64,000 bases of DNA from Druceiella hillmani (taxonomy: Eukaryota; Arthropoda; Insecta; Lepidoptera; Hepialidae), in NCBI GenBank assembly GCA_039881145.1, contig JAYKKI010000148.1, positions 441,501-505,500 of the forward strand, given 5' to 3'. How positions within the stretch are numbered: position 1 is the first letter of the stretch; each line of letters starts with the position of its first letter. Both the position numbers and the translations under genes were made by a program. This document shows, piece after piece, positions 23,894-35,121 of this stretch. The notes below the pieces were generated by a model, which worked only from the letters and a program-made list of their open reading frames with translations, made no database searches and was not told where the DNA came from.

Positions 23894-24315
23894 CCAATCT
23901 TTTCATTAATCACTTCTCTTTTTCTAATCTTTTTATTAACTGAATTACTTTGTTTTGCTGATATCTGAGGATTTTTTTTTTGTTTTCTATTAAATTTAAT
24001 TATTTTACACATCTCTGGTTTCAAAACTATTATTCAAGTGTTTTAATATATTTGCTCTCTCTCTCTCCCTTCCCTTGCCATATACTTATAAACCAAGGTT
24101 TGGATCACTAAAGAAGTTTCACTTCTCTCACGGATATTGAGTTGAACGCGATCAAATTTTTGTAGTGCAGTTTCTTTGGGAGCGATAAAAGTGTTAAGGA
24201 CATATTAACAGAAAATGTTAAGGACGAAAAGTTCTTCATGCAACGTTTTGCAAAGTTTTTGTAACGTTTTTCATGTAACGTTTTTAGACAGCATAATAAA
24301 ATCAATTTATCGCAA

Positions 24316-24990
24316 GAACGACGGAAAATAAGTACTTAGCTAACAACAGTGTGAGGTAGATGAAAAGGAAACAATAAGATAAGAAGTGTACATATGCAAG
24401 AAAACAAAAATGGCGCATACTACAGGCTATCAGATGTTTTGTACGTTATGTGTGTCAAACATAAACTCTCAAAAATTTTGTCGATTTATTTATCTATTTA
24501 TGATTTATTTATTATTAATTTTGGATGTATGTTCCGACTTCCATCCACTCTATTTAGCCATGTTCTGGTTTAGACACGGCTATTTTCTTCGGTTTAAATG
24601 GCTTACGAATGAAAATGGTCAAAGAATTCAAATAAATATTTATATTTGAGCTTGCGTACGAGTGTGCGCGCGTGCGAGCGTGCATGCGTGCTTGTGTGCC
24701 TGTATATGTTTATATGTGTGAGGGTATTTGTATCTATGTGTGTATATAAATTTGTTTTTTAATTATTTTTAATTTAAATATTTTGCATATTATATTCAAT
24801 TTATATGTTTTTCATACCTCTGGTTCCAAGATTTTTGTTCAAGTCTTTTACAATATTTACCTAATTTTCTCTCTCTCTATCTCCACTCTACTCCTCACTA
24901 TATACTTTCAAATCGAGGTTTATCACCAAAGCAATTTTAATTCTGCCGCGTGTCCTGAGTTGCACGCCATCATTTTTTTGTGTAAACATA
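24316..24990. repeat. Diverged tandem segmental duplication, copy 2
   Basis: Contains the same ordered landmarks as copy 1: TACTTAGCTAACAAC at about 24335, TTTTGTCGATTTATTTATCT at about 24476, CTTCCATCCA, a shorter GTGCGAGCGTGCATGCGTGC microsatellite at about 24660-24700, CCTCTGGTTCCAAG, CTCTCTCTC, CTATATACTTTCAAATCGAGG (trimmed: TATATACTTTCAAATCGAGG) and TGAGTTGCACGCCATCA. It lacks the palindrome-bearing segment of copy 1. Confidence 0.8.
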
Positions 24991-26484
24991 GCCGAAGAAA
25001 CGAAACAATACGGAGGCATTAAATTAATAATAACTGACTAATGCAGGAATATTTCAGGTATTTTTTTATTGGCAATACCTGAAATACTTATACCTAAATT
25101 ACTCATACTTGATAGGCAAACCTCTTCAAATTTGTGATCATTCTTGCCGATATGCAATCACACCACAACATTTTCTTTTACACGAGTGCGATAATAAATT
25201 ATTGGATTTTACATAAAGGAGAGGAGCAAAAATCGAAGTTATACCCCAGTGATACGTGAATAGAAATAACACTCTTATATGACGAAAAGATTAAATAAAA
25301 TAGGCCCCTCAAAATATATTACCTGTTAGACAAAAGAGATATGTTATTTTTAAATACGGTTTTTAAAAAAAATTATTAGTTAATATTGTTACGACGCGAT
25401 TCTTTGAGCCACCAAAATGAAAAAGAGTGCAAATTATATCCAGTTATATCCTCCATAAATAATATTAATCCACAATACTTGCAAGCTCGATAAGATAATC
25501 ACACAAATACACGTGAAATTCTAAAGGAGACATGTATTTCAACAAACATAATAAGTATAACTATTGGTTAACGGATTAACTCTAATTAATTTATGACATG
25601 TCTGCACATTTAAAAAATTTACATTTTTTTGTTATAATCAGAAAATTTATATAACTTTTAGTTCGTTTTCTTTATTGTAAACGGCTGATTTTGTTTGACG
25701 CTTCAGGTTATAAAGAATTATGTTTCTTTAAGTTCTGTTTTGTTTTAGAGTTTTATGAGAATAACTCTTAATGTGAATAAATAGAATATAATAACAATGT
25801 AACCGATTTTACTCGACAATGTAAAATATTTTTTAATTTATTAAAATTCATTTTATTACACAAATTTATTAGGTTATTATTTCAGAATTCATCGTACTAG
25901 AATAGTCTACATCGATAAAAAATTTGGTGATCTTTTTTGTAAAACACAAGTCAAAGTAAAATAGTTACTTACTACCTACTTACAGAAATAAATTTAAGTA
26001 AAAAGCAAATAAGTTAAAGCGCAGTTCAGTACGAGCGGAACTCGCAACACGATTGTTCCGTACTATTAAAAGATATATACTTCCGCACTATTTAAAGATA
26101 TACAGATAGTATTTTTGACAAAAATTGATGTAATTTTCTCCATATTACTATATTGCTTACTAAATACTTCATAGACCTAAATAAGTAAAAAGAATTCCCA
26201 TACTCGTGAGATAAAGAATCGTACTTATAGTTTTCCGGTAAATTTTCGTAAATGTCCAATAACTCTATTTTATCATAATGTTAAGTTTTGTGGTTTGTGT
26301 GAAAGAGGGAGGGGGGAGGTGAATTGTGGACACTTTCATCATTAGACTAGAAATAAAATGTATATAATTTTGGATTTCATTTATCAATCGTACAACTCAT
26401 GATTTAAAAATACTGTACTGTGAAAAAATGGTACAAACCAACACGATAATGTTTAATAAACATTTATTATTTTCCTAAACTAAC
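24991..26484. other. Anonymous sequence
   Basis: No gene recognised. TGTTACGACGCGATTC at about 25387 resembles the start of some insect LTRs, but I could not find a second copy or any LTR-element coding sequence. Confidence 0.5.
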
Positions 26485-26741
26485 TTCTAATTTTGTCCAC
26501 AATTGAATGAAACTACGTGATGTATTATTGTATTATGGATATATTATTTATGTATTATTTCTACTTTCTTTAAGTTCTTTACCACGACCTAGGTTTCGTT
26601 GTATTACAACATCTTCAGGTGGACTATTAGTAAAGGACTTAAAGAAAGTAGAAATAATACTACATCACGTAGTATTATTCAATTGTGAATAATTAATTTC
26701 TACAAAATTAACGCCAAACATATTCAATATTCTAATTTTGT
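26485..26741. mobile_element. Fold-back hammerhead repeat, copy D, with 12-bp target duplication
   Basis: An identical TTCTAATTTTGT flanks the copy at 26485-26496 and 26730-26741. The left module (from CCACAATTGAATGAAACTAC) carries a small TA-rich insertion (about 26520-26555) and a complete hammerhead on minus. The right module lacks its hammerhead and runs from ACTTAAAGAAAGTAGAAA to the outer sequence AACGCCAAACATATTCAATA. The ends are unequal: the left stops at CCACAATT while the right extends about 45 bp further. Copy A shares the same right-hand extension. Confidence 0.85.
26582..26622 (-). ncRNA. Hammerhead ribozyme, type I, intact core
   Basis: The 41-nt minus-strand motif is: CCAC (helix I); CUGAAGA (matches CUGANGA); one U; GUUGU-AAU-ACAAC (helix II, 5 bp); GAAA; then CC-UA-GGU, giving helix III ACC/GGU with a 2-nt loop; C; GUGG (helix I). 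Helix I is open, so it is type I. Cleavage is predicted after the GUC triplet, between plus positions 26586 and 26585. The only departure from the textbook form is the extra U between A9 and helix II. Hammerheads with short helices III are known from Penelope-like elements, where they process element transcripts. Activity here is inferred. Confidence 0.75.
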
Positions 26742-26776
26742 AATAAAAAGGGCAAAATAAATTTTAAGATTAATTG

Positions 26777-27060
26777 CATGTGAGAGTGCGCGTGCGAGAG
26801 TGCGCAGGCGCACGCGCAATCGTACGCGCACCCGCTCTTGGCCACGCACGTCACACGCACACTAGCATGCGCCCGCGCACGCACCCCCGCGCTCAAAGGC
26901 GTGTGAACCCACACGCACGTACGCATGCACACACATACGTACACATACACGCACACGCGCGCGGACACATGCACATACACACACGCTCGCACATGTGCAT
27001 ATACATATGATATTTGCATGTATATATATATATATACACACATATATTTACATATATATT

Positions 27061-27122
<62 letters not shown>
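26777..27122. repeat. GC-rich CACG/GTGC microsatellite joined to (TA)n
   Basis: 26777-27005 is a degenerate CGCACG/ACACAC array, by far the most GC-rich part of the window. 27005-27122 is TA repeats. Long ORFs on both strands are artefacts. Confidence 0.9.
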
Positions 27123-27124
<2 letters not shown>

Positions 27125-30100
27125 ACAGTTTCCATTTGAAATTCTAAAAGCTGGAGTACTTTTATACTAGAAAAGTTTACTGACCTACTCGTTTTAGTTA
27201 GTAATTATAATAGTTGGTTTAGTCTCACGTGATGTATCATCAATAAAACGTTACTTCGTGACCAAAAATTCCACACGATCTTCTTGTAATTCTCACATTA
27301 ATTACTTTAATCATTCTTAAAATAAAAATGAATATATTTTATATTTCATACTTTTAATGGGGTACCGCTTACTATGCTGGAGGAAATTTTAGATTTGAGA
27401 TATCGTTAAGTTGTGTTTTAGATATTTAATATCAGTTTATAAAGTCAAAATGTGTCCACAGATACTGACAGTCTCTGATTGTGAAATTAGGTAAAGAAAT
27501 GTCGTAATGTAGAAAAAATAAGAAAATATTAGCAGGTACAATCTTGGCTCTATATTGCTTTAATTAAATGAATTTCGTGGGAATTACTTTCAATATTTAC
27601 TGTCATAAACGATATGATAAGACAAGCAGCAAAGAAAGATTAATAGATAATGAATATGAATCTGTGGTATATTTACTACCACCTTTATTTTAATGAACCA
27701 CATTACTTTATAAAACAATATTGCATCCAGTGTAAAACGGTATACACAAAAACATAAAGGATGGAACTTTTCCCATGTAACTTCTTGAATTATCTTCTTG
27801 AACGAGATTATTTTTCTTGTTAAGTTTTCGTTTTTGGTTAAAAATAATATTTGTTTGTAAAAATAATATTTGTTTGCATTAACTAAAAAGCTAGTAGTCA
27901 AAATTGAATCTTTAAAAAGAATTTACCGTTGTATGCAGGAATAAACAAAATGGTAGATTTATAAGAAGAGATTTATATTGCTTGATAGAAATATACACTC
28001 ATATTGTTAATGGACTTTTATTTGTTTTTTACTCAGTATAAAAGCTATCAATAGTTTTTCAAAATTCTTAACAGTCACTTATTTTCTTGGTAATTGGAAT
28101 AAATGGAAAAAGTATACGAATCTTCTTCACTAACAGAAATGCCGTTTTATACGACCGTCTGGAAAAGTCTAATAGAATTGAATAGAATTAATAATATTAA
28201 TTTTTTCTTAAATTTTATTTTTTTAAATAAAAAAGTTTATGGTCAAATAAATATAATATAAAAGGCTATTAGTAATTACTTTTTTTCTTATATTGTGTCT
28301 ACAATGTTACTTATGTCCATAATAATTAAAGAAAAATTAATATAGAGGCACAAATCATGATAGTTTTTAATCCAAAGAAAATTGTCTCCCTTTGTTCTTT
28401 TCTGCCATACAGCCACGTGATACTAATGATACAATAAATACAGGCATTTGAGAAATAAACCTCCCACGGTCTTTATTTATAAGCGAACAGATAGTCTATA
28501 TTTCATAAGGTAACTGAAATGAATGCCCATTGTTGAAGAAAACGCTGCTGCTTTCTGTATCATGATAAATGAAATACCTTAATATATTACGGAATTACCT
28601 AATCTGAAAATAAATAAGAAGTGATAATTTCACTTATAAATTTAATGTATTGTAAATCCATAAATAAAGATTGTGTTTAATGTTGAAATTTTATTTCCAA
28701 ATTGGAAAGGAATACTTAGTGTTCGAGCTCGATTTATATTTTCTCTTTTTCTCTCTTGGTGTCATTATTATAACTTTTACATTTATTGCACAGCAGTGAC
28801 AGCATCTAGTTATTAACAGTAAGTAGATTGTTTGAAACAGTAAACAAGTGCCGAACGCCTAGCCAGTTTATTTTGTATGAACTTGGTATGGCGTGACGGT
28901 ATGTGAAGGTATTATGCCGTGCAAATGATATTGGGTAAATAATATCTAAATATTGCGAAGAGTACAGTGACAGGTGTAAATAACGTCGCCAGCACATACG
29001 GAACAGCGATTGGACATAGAGATGCTACCGGGAAATGCCATGTGTTATAAGTCCTTCAACAGGATCAAGCGTAATCAATATACCAGGAAACCAAATAAAG
29101 ACAATAAATAAAATTAAATATTATATTATATATAATGAAGTAGCAATATAGATTTTTACTTCATTGTAATATAACATTAAATAATTTTTTGATATTACAT
29201 TACATAATATATAATACATATGTAATCTAACAGCAAATATTTATTTAATATTACGGTAAACAAAAATTTTAAAGCTTAATATTTTAGTTGACTTCTTTTT
29301 GTATAAAAAATTATATATTAATTTTTTTTAGATTAAAACCAATCGACGGAGGCGGTCTTAGTCGCAGAAGTCGTTTCTTTAGACGAGTTTGGATAAATTT
29401 TGCCGATAGCACGGTCCAGTACAGGCGACGTATCTTTCAAATTCCTGTCTTTCCGTGGTAGTGTATAAAAGAAATAGACATACAAATAATTGTACTGAAT
29501 AATTATAAACGAGTAGAAATTTCTGAAAATTACTTAGTAGAAATGCATGCAATTTAAGGAAATAAAACACTCTGAATATCTAGTAAATAACATGCTTAAG
29601 ATGTTTAACGAATTTACTTTCTTGATAATTGTAATTTCGTTCTCTATCGGGGAAAGTGCTAAACGTTATTGGTCCTGAAAATGTTCTACAAATCACTATA
29701 TAGGTTATTTATTCAGAACATCATTTGATGTAAGTTAAAACACACTTGTTATTGGAAGGTCTAGATCATTCACCAGAATCATACAAATTCACAAATTCAA
29801 ACACAGATCGCTTCGATGGTGAGAAGCATATATTGCTTCGAGGCAATTTTTTCTTTAAAATATTATTTTTACGAGCATATTTGAGAGTTTGGATTTTTCT
29901 TATTTTTAACAGAAGAAAATTATGTTTCCAGACGAATTAAGTATTTTAGCTACTATTAAGGCAAAACACGTCAATTCACTGGAATCCCCGTTCGAAGCTC
30001 AGTCCGCCATGGATTTCTAGATTTTGCGGACGCACATGTCAATATATTGAAGAAAGTTTATCTGCGTCACTCTACCTTTATACATTTTATGCTTATTTGG

Positions 30101-31323
30101 ATGGAATCAACATTAATTTTAAGGGTTGTGTCGCTTATTTGTTGCTCTCATTTTCCTTATAGGCACATTGTGCGCAGGATTGATGTCGCGATATTTCTCA
30201 TTGAAGTGGATAAAAAAAATTAAAAGAGTACCTAAAAAAGGTATTGTGACATAAATTTATCGCTGAAAATACGATGTTTAATATTTGCAATAACTCGTTT
30301 ATATCAGGAATAACCTAAGTTACTTTCACCTCCCAGCTGTTAGTTATAATACTTTTTTAGTTATTTTTCACAGTGAAAAATATTTCGGCATTCTTTGAAA
30401 TGTTTCATTTGTTTTCAATTCGTTCTTAATTTTTTTTTAATTTGATCGTGTTTAAGCAGCAAGTTGTACTTCGAAAACAAGTTATAATGTCTAAATTCAA
30501 AAATAGTAATCGATTGTCACAAAAATATTTGCGTGGAATTTTATGCATTCAAGACAGCTTTGTGTTACTGTTCAATATTCGTTCACAATAATGAAATTAC
30601 AAACTAGCGTTCAACAAAAATCACCCTGGGACAACATACTTCAATTATTATCCTGCAATGAATACCAGGGTGTTGAAAAATCATAGAATCTTAGTCGCCT
30701 CTAATCCAGTGCTTGAGTATGAATCGTCTAGAACTTTTGAACATTTTATAAATAAGCAATTTTCTGCGAATACAAGTGTCAATTTGTCAGTATTAGTTCC
30801 ATCCGAACATCAAACTGATAGTTACGAGCTATCAGGAATATATTTTTAACAGTTTTTTTCAAGAATTTTTCTAACCGTTCTCCATTAAAAAATGTTATGT
30901 ATCAAATAACATAAATTGCTTTGATAAAACTAAACTGCATTATTTATTAATAAGACTAATCTCTCGGCCAAGTTTTCGAACCAATTGTTTGGTCTTTGAT
31001 CTGCTCGTCCTGATGCGATATGTTGTCAAGTATCCGTTTCGAAGGACCCAAAAGTTAAATGAATCAAACGAACTTTAGCAGTGTTTCGAAGCTTCTGGAA
31101 TATTATTCTATTTTTATATTGATTTAAATAATGTATTAGGCTAGATGGTATGCCAATGTTTTTGGGATAATCTTTATTTGAATACAAATCCAAATACAAG
31201 TATCTCCAATATATAGCTATGTATTGAACATAGTTTTACGATTGAGAGTGACATATTGTTTTGTCGAAACATTACGAAAATAATAAAATGTTGGTGAATT
31301 TGTTAATAAGTTTGACCTGCTAA

Positions 31324-31324
<1 letters not shown>
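27123..31324. other. Anonymous AT-rich sequence
   Basis: No recognised gene. Notable small items are a direct repeat AAAATAATATTTGTTTG (27840 and 27858) and a GC-richer stretch at 28800-29060. A 63-codon ORF at 30658-30849 (plus, MNTRVLKNHRILVASNPVLE) has more balanced composition than its neighbours but no known domain. I do not call these genes. Confidence 0.5.
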
Positions 31325-31399
<75 letters not shown>

Positions 31400-31410
31400 A
31401 TATATATATA
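31325..31410. repeat. (TA)n microsatellite
   Basis: A TA array with one G interruption and a TTTA interruption. It directly abuts the inverted-repeat element on its right. Confidence 0.95.
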
Positions 31411-32119
31411 AATTTTTTTTTCCATATTTCCTCTTAATGACGCAAATTATGCTAAATATGCTGACGAGGTCGGAATCAAAAAGTTTATCCGCCGCGGCTA
31501 ATGCAATATAAAAGCTATTGTGGTTTATGTTACAGATATTACACCATTATCTTACACTATTCTGACTTCAAAGTTACACTCGATTTACAAAAGTTATAAA
31601 GAAAAGTAAAAAAGTCCTATATTTTGACTCGTATAAAACTTGCGATAACTTTGCTGACTGTCTCTAGGAAAATTATTTTTCTCAGAAGGTAAAACATATT
31701 AAACGAAATATCAAAAAAAAGGTAAAAGCAAGCCGTAATTCAGAAGTTTAAATTTAATTACACCCATGGGCAAAAGAAAAATTTTATTAGTTGAAAGAAA
31801 AAACAAATTTTAGTGTATGTGGTTTATTTACTATAAATATAATATATAAATACACGATTTTTTCTTGGAACCTTAATATGACTAACTTTGATAGAAGCAA
31901 AATTTCCTAAAAGTATTTATCAACAGCAATACACTATAGTAAGTAGAAGGCATACAAAGAAGTAGAAAGTGAGCGAAACAAAGCAACCGAACTATAAGTT
32001 TCAAAGAACCACAATAACTTTTATATTGCATTAGGCGCGGCTGATAAACATTTAGATTCAGATCTCACCAGCATTTTTAGCATAATTTGCGTCATCGAGA
32101 GGAAATATTGAAAAAATTC
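31411..32119. mobile_element. Non-autonomous element with about 110-bp terminal inverted repeats
   Basis: The left arm (31411-31523) and the right arm (32009-32119, reverse complemented) share ATTTCCTCT, ATGACGCAAATTATGCTAAA, GTTTATC, GCCGCG and TAATGCAATATAAAAG in the same order. I count 88 identical of 101 aligned bases. The roughly 485-bp interior has no coding potential that I can see. The structure suggests a MITE of a DNA transposon with long inverted repeats. The left end lies against a TA array, so no target duplication can be assigned. Confidence 0.8.
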
Positions 32120-32325
32120 TCAAAAATTCGCAACTTGACAAGTTACATAAACAGCAAGACTATAATACGTTTATTTTTTTATAGTAGATCACATCTTTTG
32201 TAATTTTCTTTCCTTTGACAATTACATGATTATAAAATAAATAATACAGCCAGACTGTACAAACTTACTCGTTAAAACGTAAAATGTATGGGTATTTGTT
32301 TAATCTATAGATATTGTAAAATAAT

Positions 32326-32850
32326 GAAAAATGAGCCTGTACATTGTATATTTTTATGTAAAAGTAAGTGCTACCTGCTAAAGACATGCCACTTAGCCCA
32401 AAACGGCAGTCTTTAAAATTTTCCTCTCTTTGTATGTGCGCACTTTGGTTGTTCACGCTTATCTCAGCAAAGACTAAACGCATTTCGATGCGGTTTTCAG
32501 CTATTTATTTGAATTGGTTTAAGCTAATATTTAGGGTTAGTCTCATTTGAAAAGATTTGAAAATAAAAAAATTTTAAATACAAAAACTGATTTTATACTA
32601 GTTTTTATAACTTAGTGTATGTGAGTTCCGTCGAATACACATATAATAATCGTAAAAACTGAGTCTGTGCATTGAATATTTTTAAGTAAAACTAAGTGCT
32701 ACCCTCTAAAGACACACTACTAAACCCAAAGTTTTCACACTTTCGTTGTTCACACTAATGTCAGCAACGGCTGAACCAATTTAAATGCGGTTTTCAGTGT
32801 GTATTTAAATTAGCTTGGGATAAAATTTAGCTTGGGCAGCAGTTAGTTTG
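32326..32850. repeat. Two diverged direct copies, about 330 bp apart
   Basis: Copy 1 (about 32326-32550) and copy 2 (about 32653-32850) share TTTTTATGTAAAAGTAAGTGCTACC-like text (core AAGTGCTACC), CTAAAGACA, CCCAAA, TTGTTCACGCTTATCTCAGC/TTGTTCACACTAATGTCAGC and ATGCGGTTTTCAG. The text is typical of the noncoding part of an old retroelement, possibly LINE 3' UTR. The family is not identified. Confidence 0.7.
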
Positions 32851-33979
32851 AAGCTTAATATTTTTACAAGCGGAACTTCAAAATAAAATGTAATAATAAA
32901 ATCCTCATTTTACATATAAAATACCTACTCAGTGACAATGACAAGTTTGAACACAACGATGAAATATGCTCAAATACATTTCTCTTTTTCCATTCACCTG
33001 TATTACCATTAAAATAATAAATTTTTCCCCTTGTAAATTGCATTCACATCAGCTAGAAATAGTAGAGGCGGTTAGATAATAACAGGCAGATAAATAAAGG
33101 TGTAGTGGAATTATAAGGTTTCATTGTTTCTTTCCACTACAGACCTCTAAACATGTCGACATATCTAAATCTTAAATTAACTGCCGTTACTGTAATATAA
33201 GATTTTCATTAAATACTTCTTAAATTTTTGATTAATAAAGGCATATCAAACAATGGCAAGAAGTTTTTTTTAAAAGCAACGTGAATAAAATGGCAATATT
33301 TTTACTTTATGCAAACTATTTTTATCTTTCCTTACACATTTCCGATCATAAGTCTTTATTTATTTTGAAAGGAGATTATTAATTCACAACAAGCAAATCA
33401 ATTAGAGCAAAACATGGCGAACTTAACCGATCACTTTACAGAGATATAAATTAAAGCAGAGGCAAGAGGTGGGTCGCTCGTGATACGTCACATAAATCCT
33501 TATAATAGACCTGTCCCCGCTGTAACTTGCACGTGAGAGTAATATCGATGAAGCGTTCATAAGCTAGTAAATAAGTAGCTGCGTATCTTACGTTTATCGT
33601 TTTAGAAGGGTTTAATCTAAGCACCACAATATTGCAAGTTTTTGTTCAACACAAATAACTCCCCCCGTATTGATATAATGTTGTATATAAAAATACTAAC
33701 TCTGTAATATATATCTTACTATAGTGAAATAAATAATATTATTTATGTAGATGAAAATATTCAATTTAAAATTCGTGCTGGATTGCCAATAGGTTTAAAA
33801 TATTAAATGTTCAGTAAATTTGGTGTCGATAATTTACTTACTAAATTTTTCTTATTATTTTTTTAGTTTATTTTTATAAATAAATACCTAAAATATATTT
33901 CATTGATAATTATCCATATCTTTAAATCGGAGACTTTACTTCTTAAATGTTATAACTGAAATAAAACAGACGGTAATAA
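32851..33979. other. Anonymous sequence
   Basis: No gene recognised. 33405-33640 is GC-richer (AACATGGCGAACTTAACCGA, TGGGTCGCTCGTGATACG) and may be an unrecognised repeat. Confidence 0.45.
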
Positions 33980-35121
33980 TTGGGTTGGCTAATAAGTTTT
34001 TAACCCCGAATAGTTGTGAAAAATGTTTATTAAAAAATGTATGTGTCACACGAAATTTAATTTAAGTATGCACCAATGGTGACAATATGGCTTTCTTATA
34101 AAATTCCGGTGACTGATTCAAAAAACTGTGCAAGGTCGTTTTGGAGATCTTTAACGTCGAATTATTTTTTACGTAAATAGTTAGTGAGAACCCTGAACTA
34201 ATGGTAATCAAACGGCGCAATGTCGAACATGGTGGATTAGTGAGTAGAACCCAGCTGAGATCCTCTAATTTATCACGTTTTGCATCATGTGGTATAGCAT
34301 TATTGTGTAAAAAATAAACTCAATCCTGTTGACTACTCAATTAGTTAGTTAATCGATCCAATTATCCACAGTCAATGTATGCACTAATTGTAGATCCTTC
34401 TGAAAGCAACTTCCTATATATTATGCCCCTGACGTTCTACTAGCAGCTGAGCATCTTTCATCTTTTTGGCACTTATTTCAGGTTTGGACGCTGAACCTCC
34501 TGTTTCTCTGACACCCAACCATTGACGCTTGCGTGTATGATTAATGTATGTAACCCAGTTCTACTGACTGATTCAGTCAGTCGAAGTTACGTTTCAATGT
34601 CGATAACTGTTGACAAGTATCAACTATGCACTGAAGGTAATATGAAGGTTATATCGTAGGGTATCTACACACCGTATTTTGAAACTTTTCCCAATTCGTG
34701 CAAATGTGTTTCTATGGTGCCATGACTACAGTATATTTTATCTAATATTTGTTAAATTACGAGTCGTCAGTCGAGGATCCTCCTCAATTAGGCGTCGTAA
34801 TCGTTGAACATCCAATTCAACAAGACATTCGGTATGGGATTCGTTCTCAAAATTGTAGTCCCCAATCCTAAAATGAACCAAATATTTGTCGTTGCGTAAT
34901 CCACCGTGGATTCCTCATCGCATAACATGTATTATTCGTAACAGTCTTTGCATGTGACCCAGACAAAATTCGTAAAATAATATAATCCGTATTTGATATC
35001 GATATAAATCCTATGTACTATGATATGTGGTCTATTTATACCCTACAGTAAAACCTGGAAACTTCAAGAATTTTTTAGAAAAGTACCTAAATTGTGACTA
35101 AAAACTCACTAGTTAACCTAG
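33980..35121 (-). mobile_element. Dead mariner transposon
   Basis: The left end TTGGGTTGGCTAATAAGTTT (33980) is matched in inverted form by AAAAACTCACTAGTTAACCT (about 35100-35119); the differences are mostly transitions. TA is next to the right end. The 1.14-kb length is slightly short for a mariner (about 1.3 kb), consistent with small deletions. Between the ends lies a minus-strand transposase relic. Confidence 0.8.
34040..34960 (-). pseudogene. mariner transposase, inactivated
   Basis: Minus-strand pieces in order: FGSF...GDYNFENESHTE-like text, then LIEEDPRLTTRNLTNILDK and HLHELGKVSKYGV (paired DNA-binding domain end), then WVTYINHTRKRQWLGV (the WV.Y.N..R..QW block), SKPEISAKKM, LLSEGSTISAYIDCGQ-like text (stop at Q), LDRL, FLHNNAIPHDAK (the HDNARPH block, second D changed), APFDYH and KDLQNDLAQFFES. 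Frames shift repeatedly. Mariner enzymes integrate at TA with a DD34D triad; here the HDN is HNN and stops abound, so it is dead. Confidence 0.85.

Larger units (their letters stand above)
23281..24172. repeat. Diverged tandem segmental duplication, copy 1
   Basis: Landmarks shared in order with copy 2 (24316-24990): TACTTAGCTAACAAC, then GTACGTTAT and GTGTCAAA, then TTTTGTCGATCTATTTATCT, then CACTTCATCCA, then a GTGCGTGCG microsatellite, then CCTCTGGTTTCAA-like sequence, a CTCTCTCTC tract, CCATATACTTATAAACCAAGG and TGAGTTGAACGCGATCA. The shared order shows a duplication of roughly 0.7-0.9 kb. No coding region is seen in either copy. Confidence 0.8.

Noticed and set aside
23666..24024. Three overlapping ORFs rich in RACVRA / THARTHA repeats
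   Set aside because: Artefacts of the GTGC microsatellite; open in several frames on both strands.
25387..25560. Possible LTR start TGTTACGACGCG
   Set aside because: No second copy, no primer site and no retroelement coding sequence found nearby.
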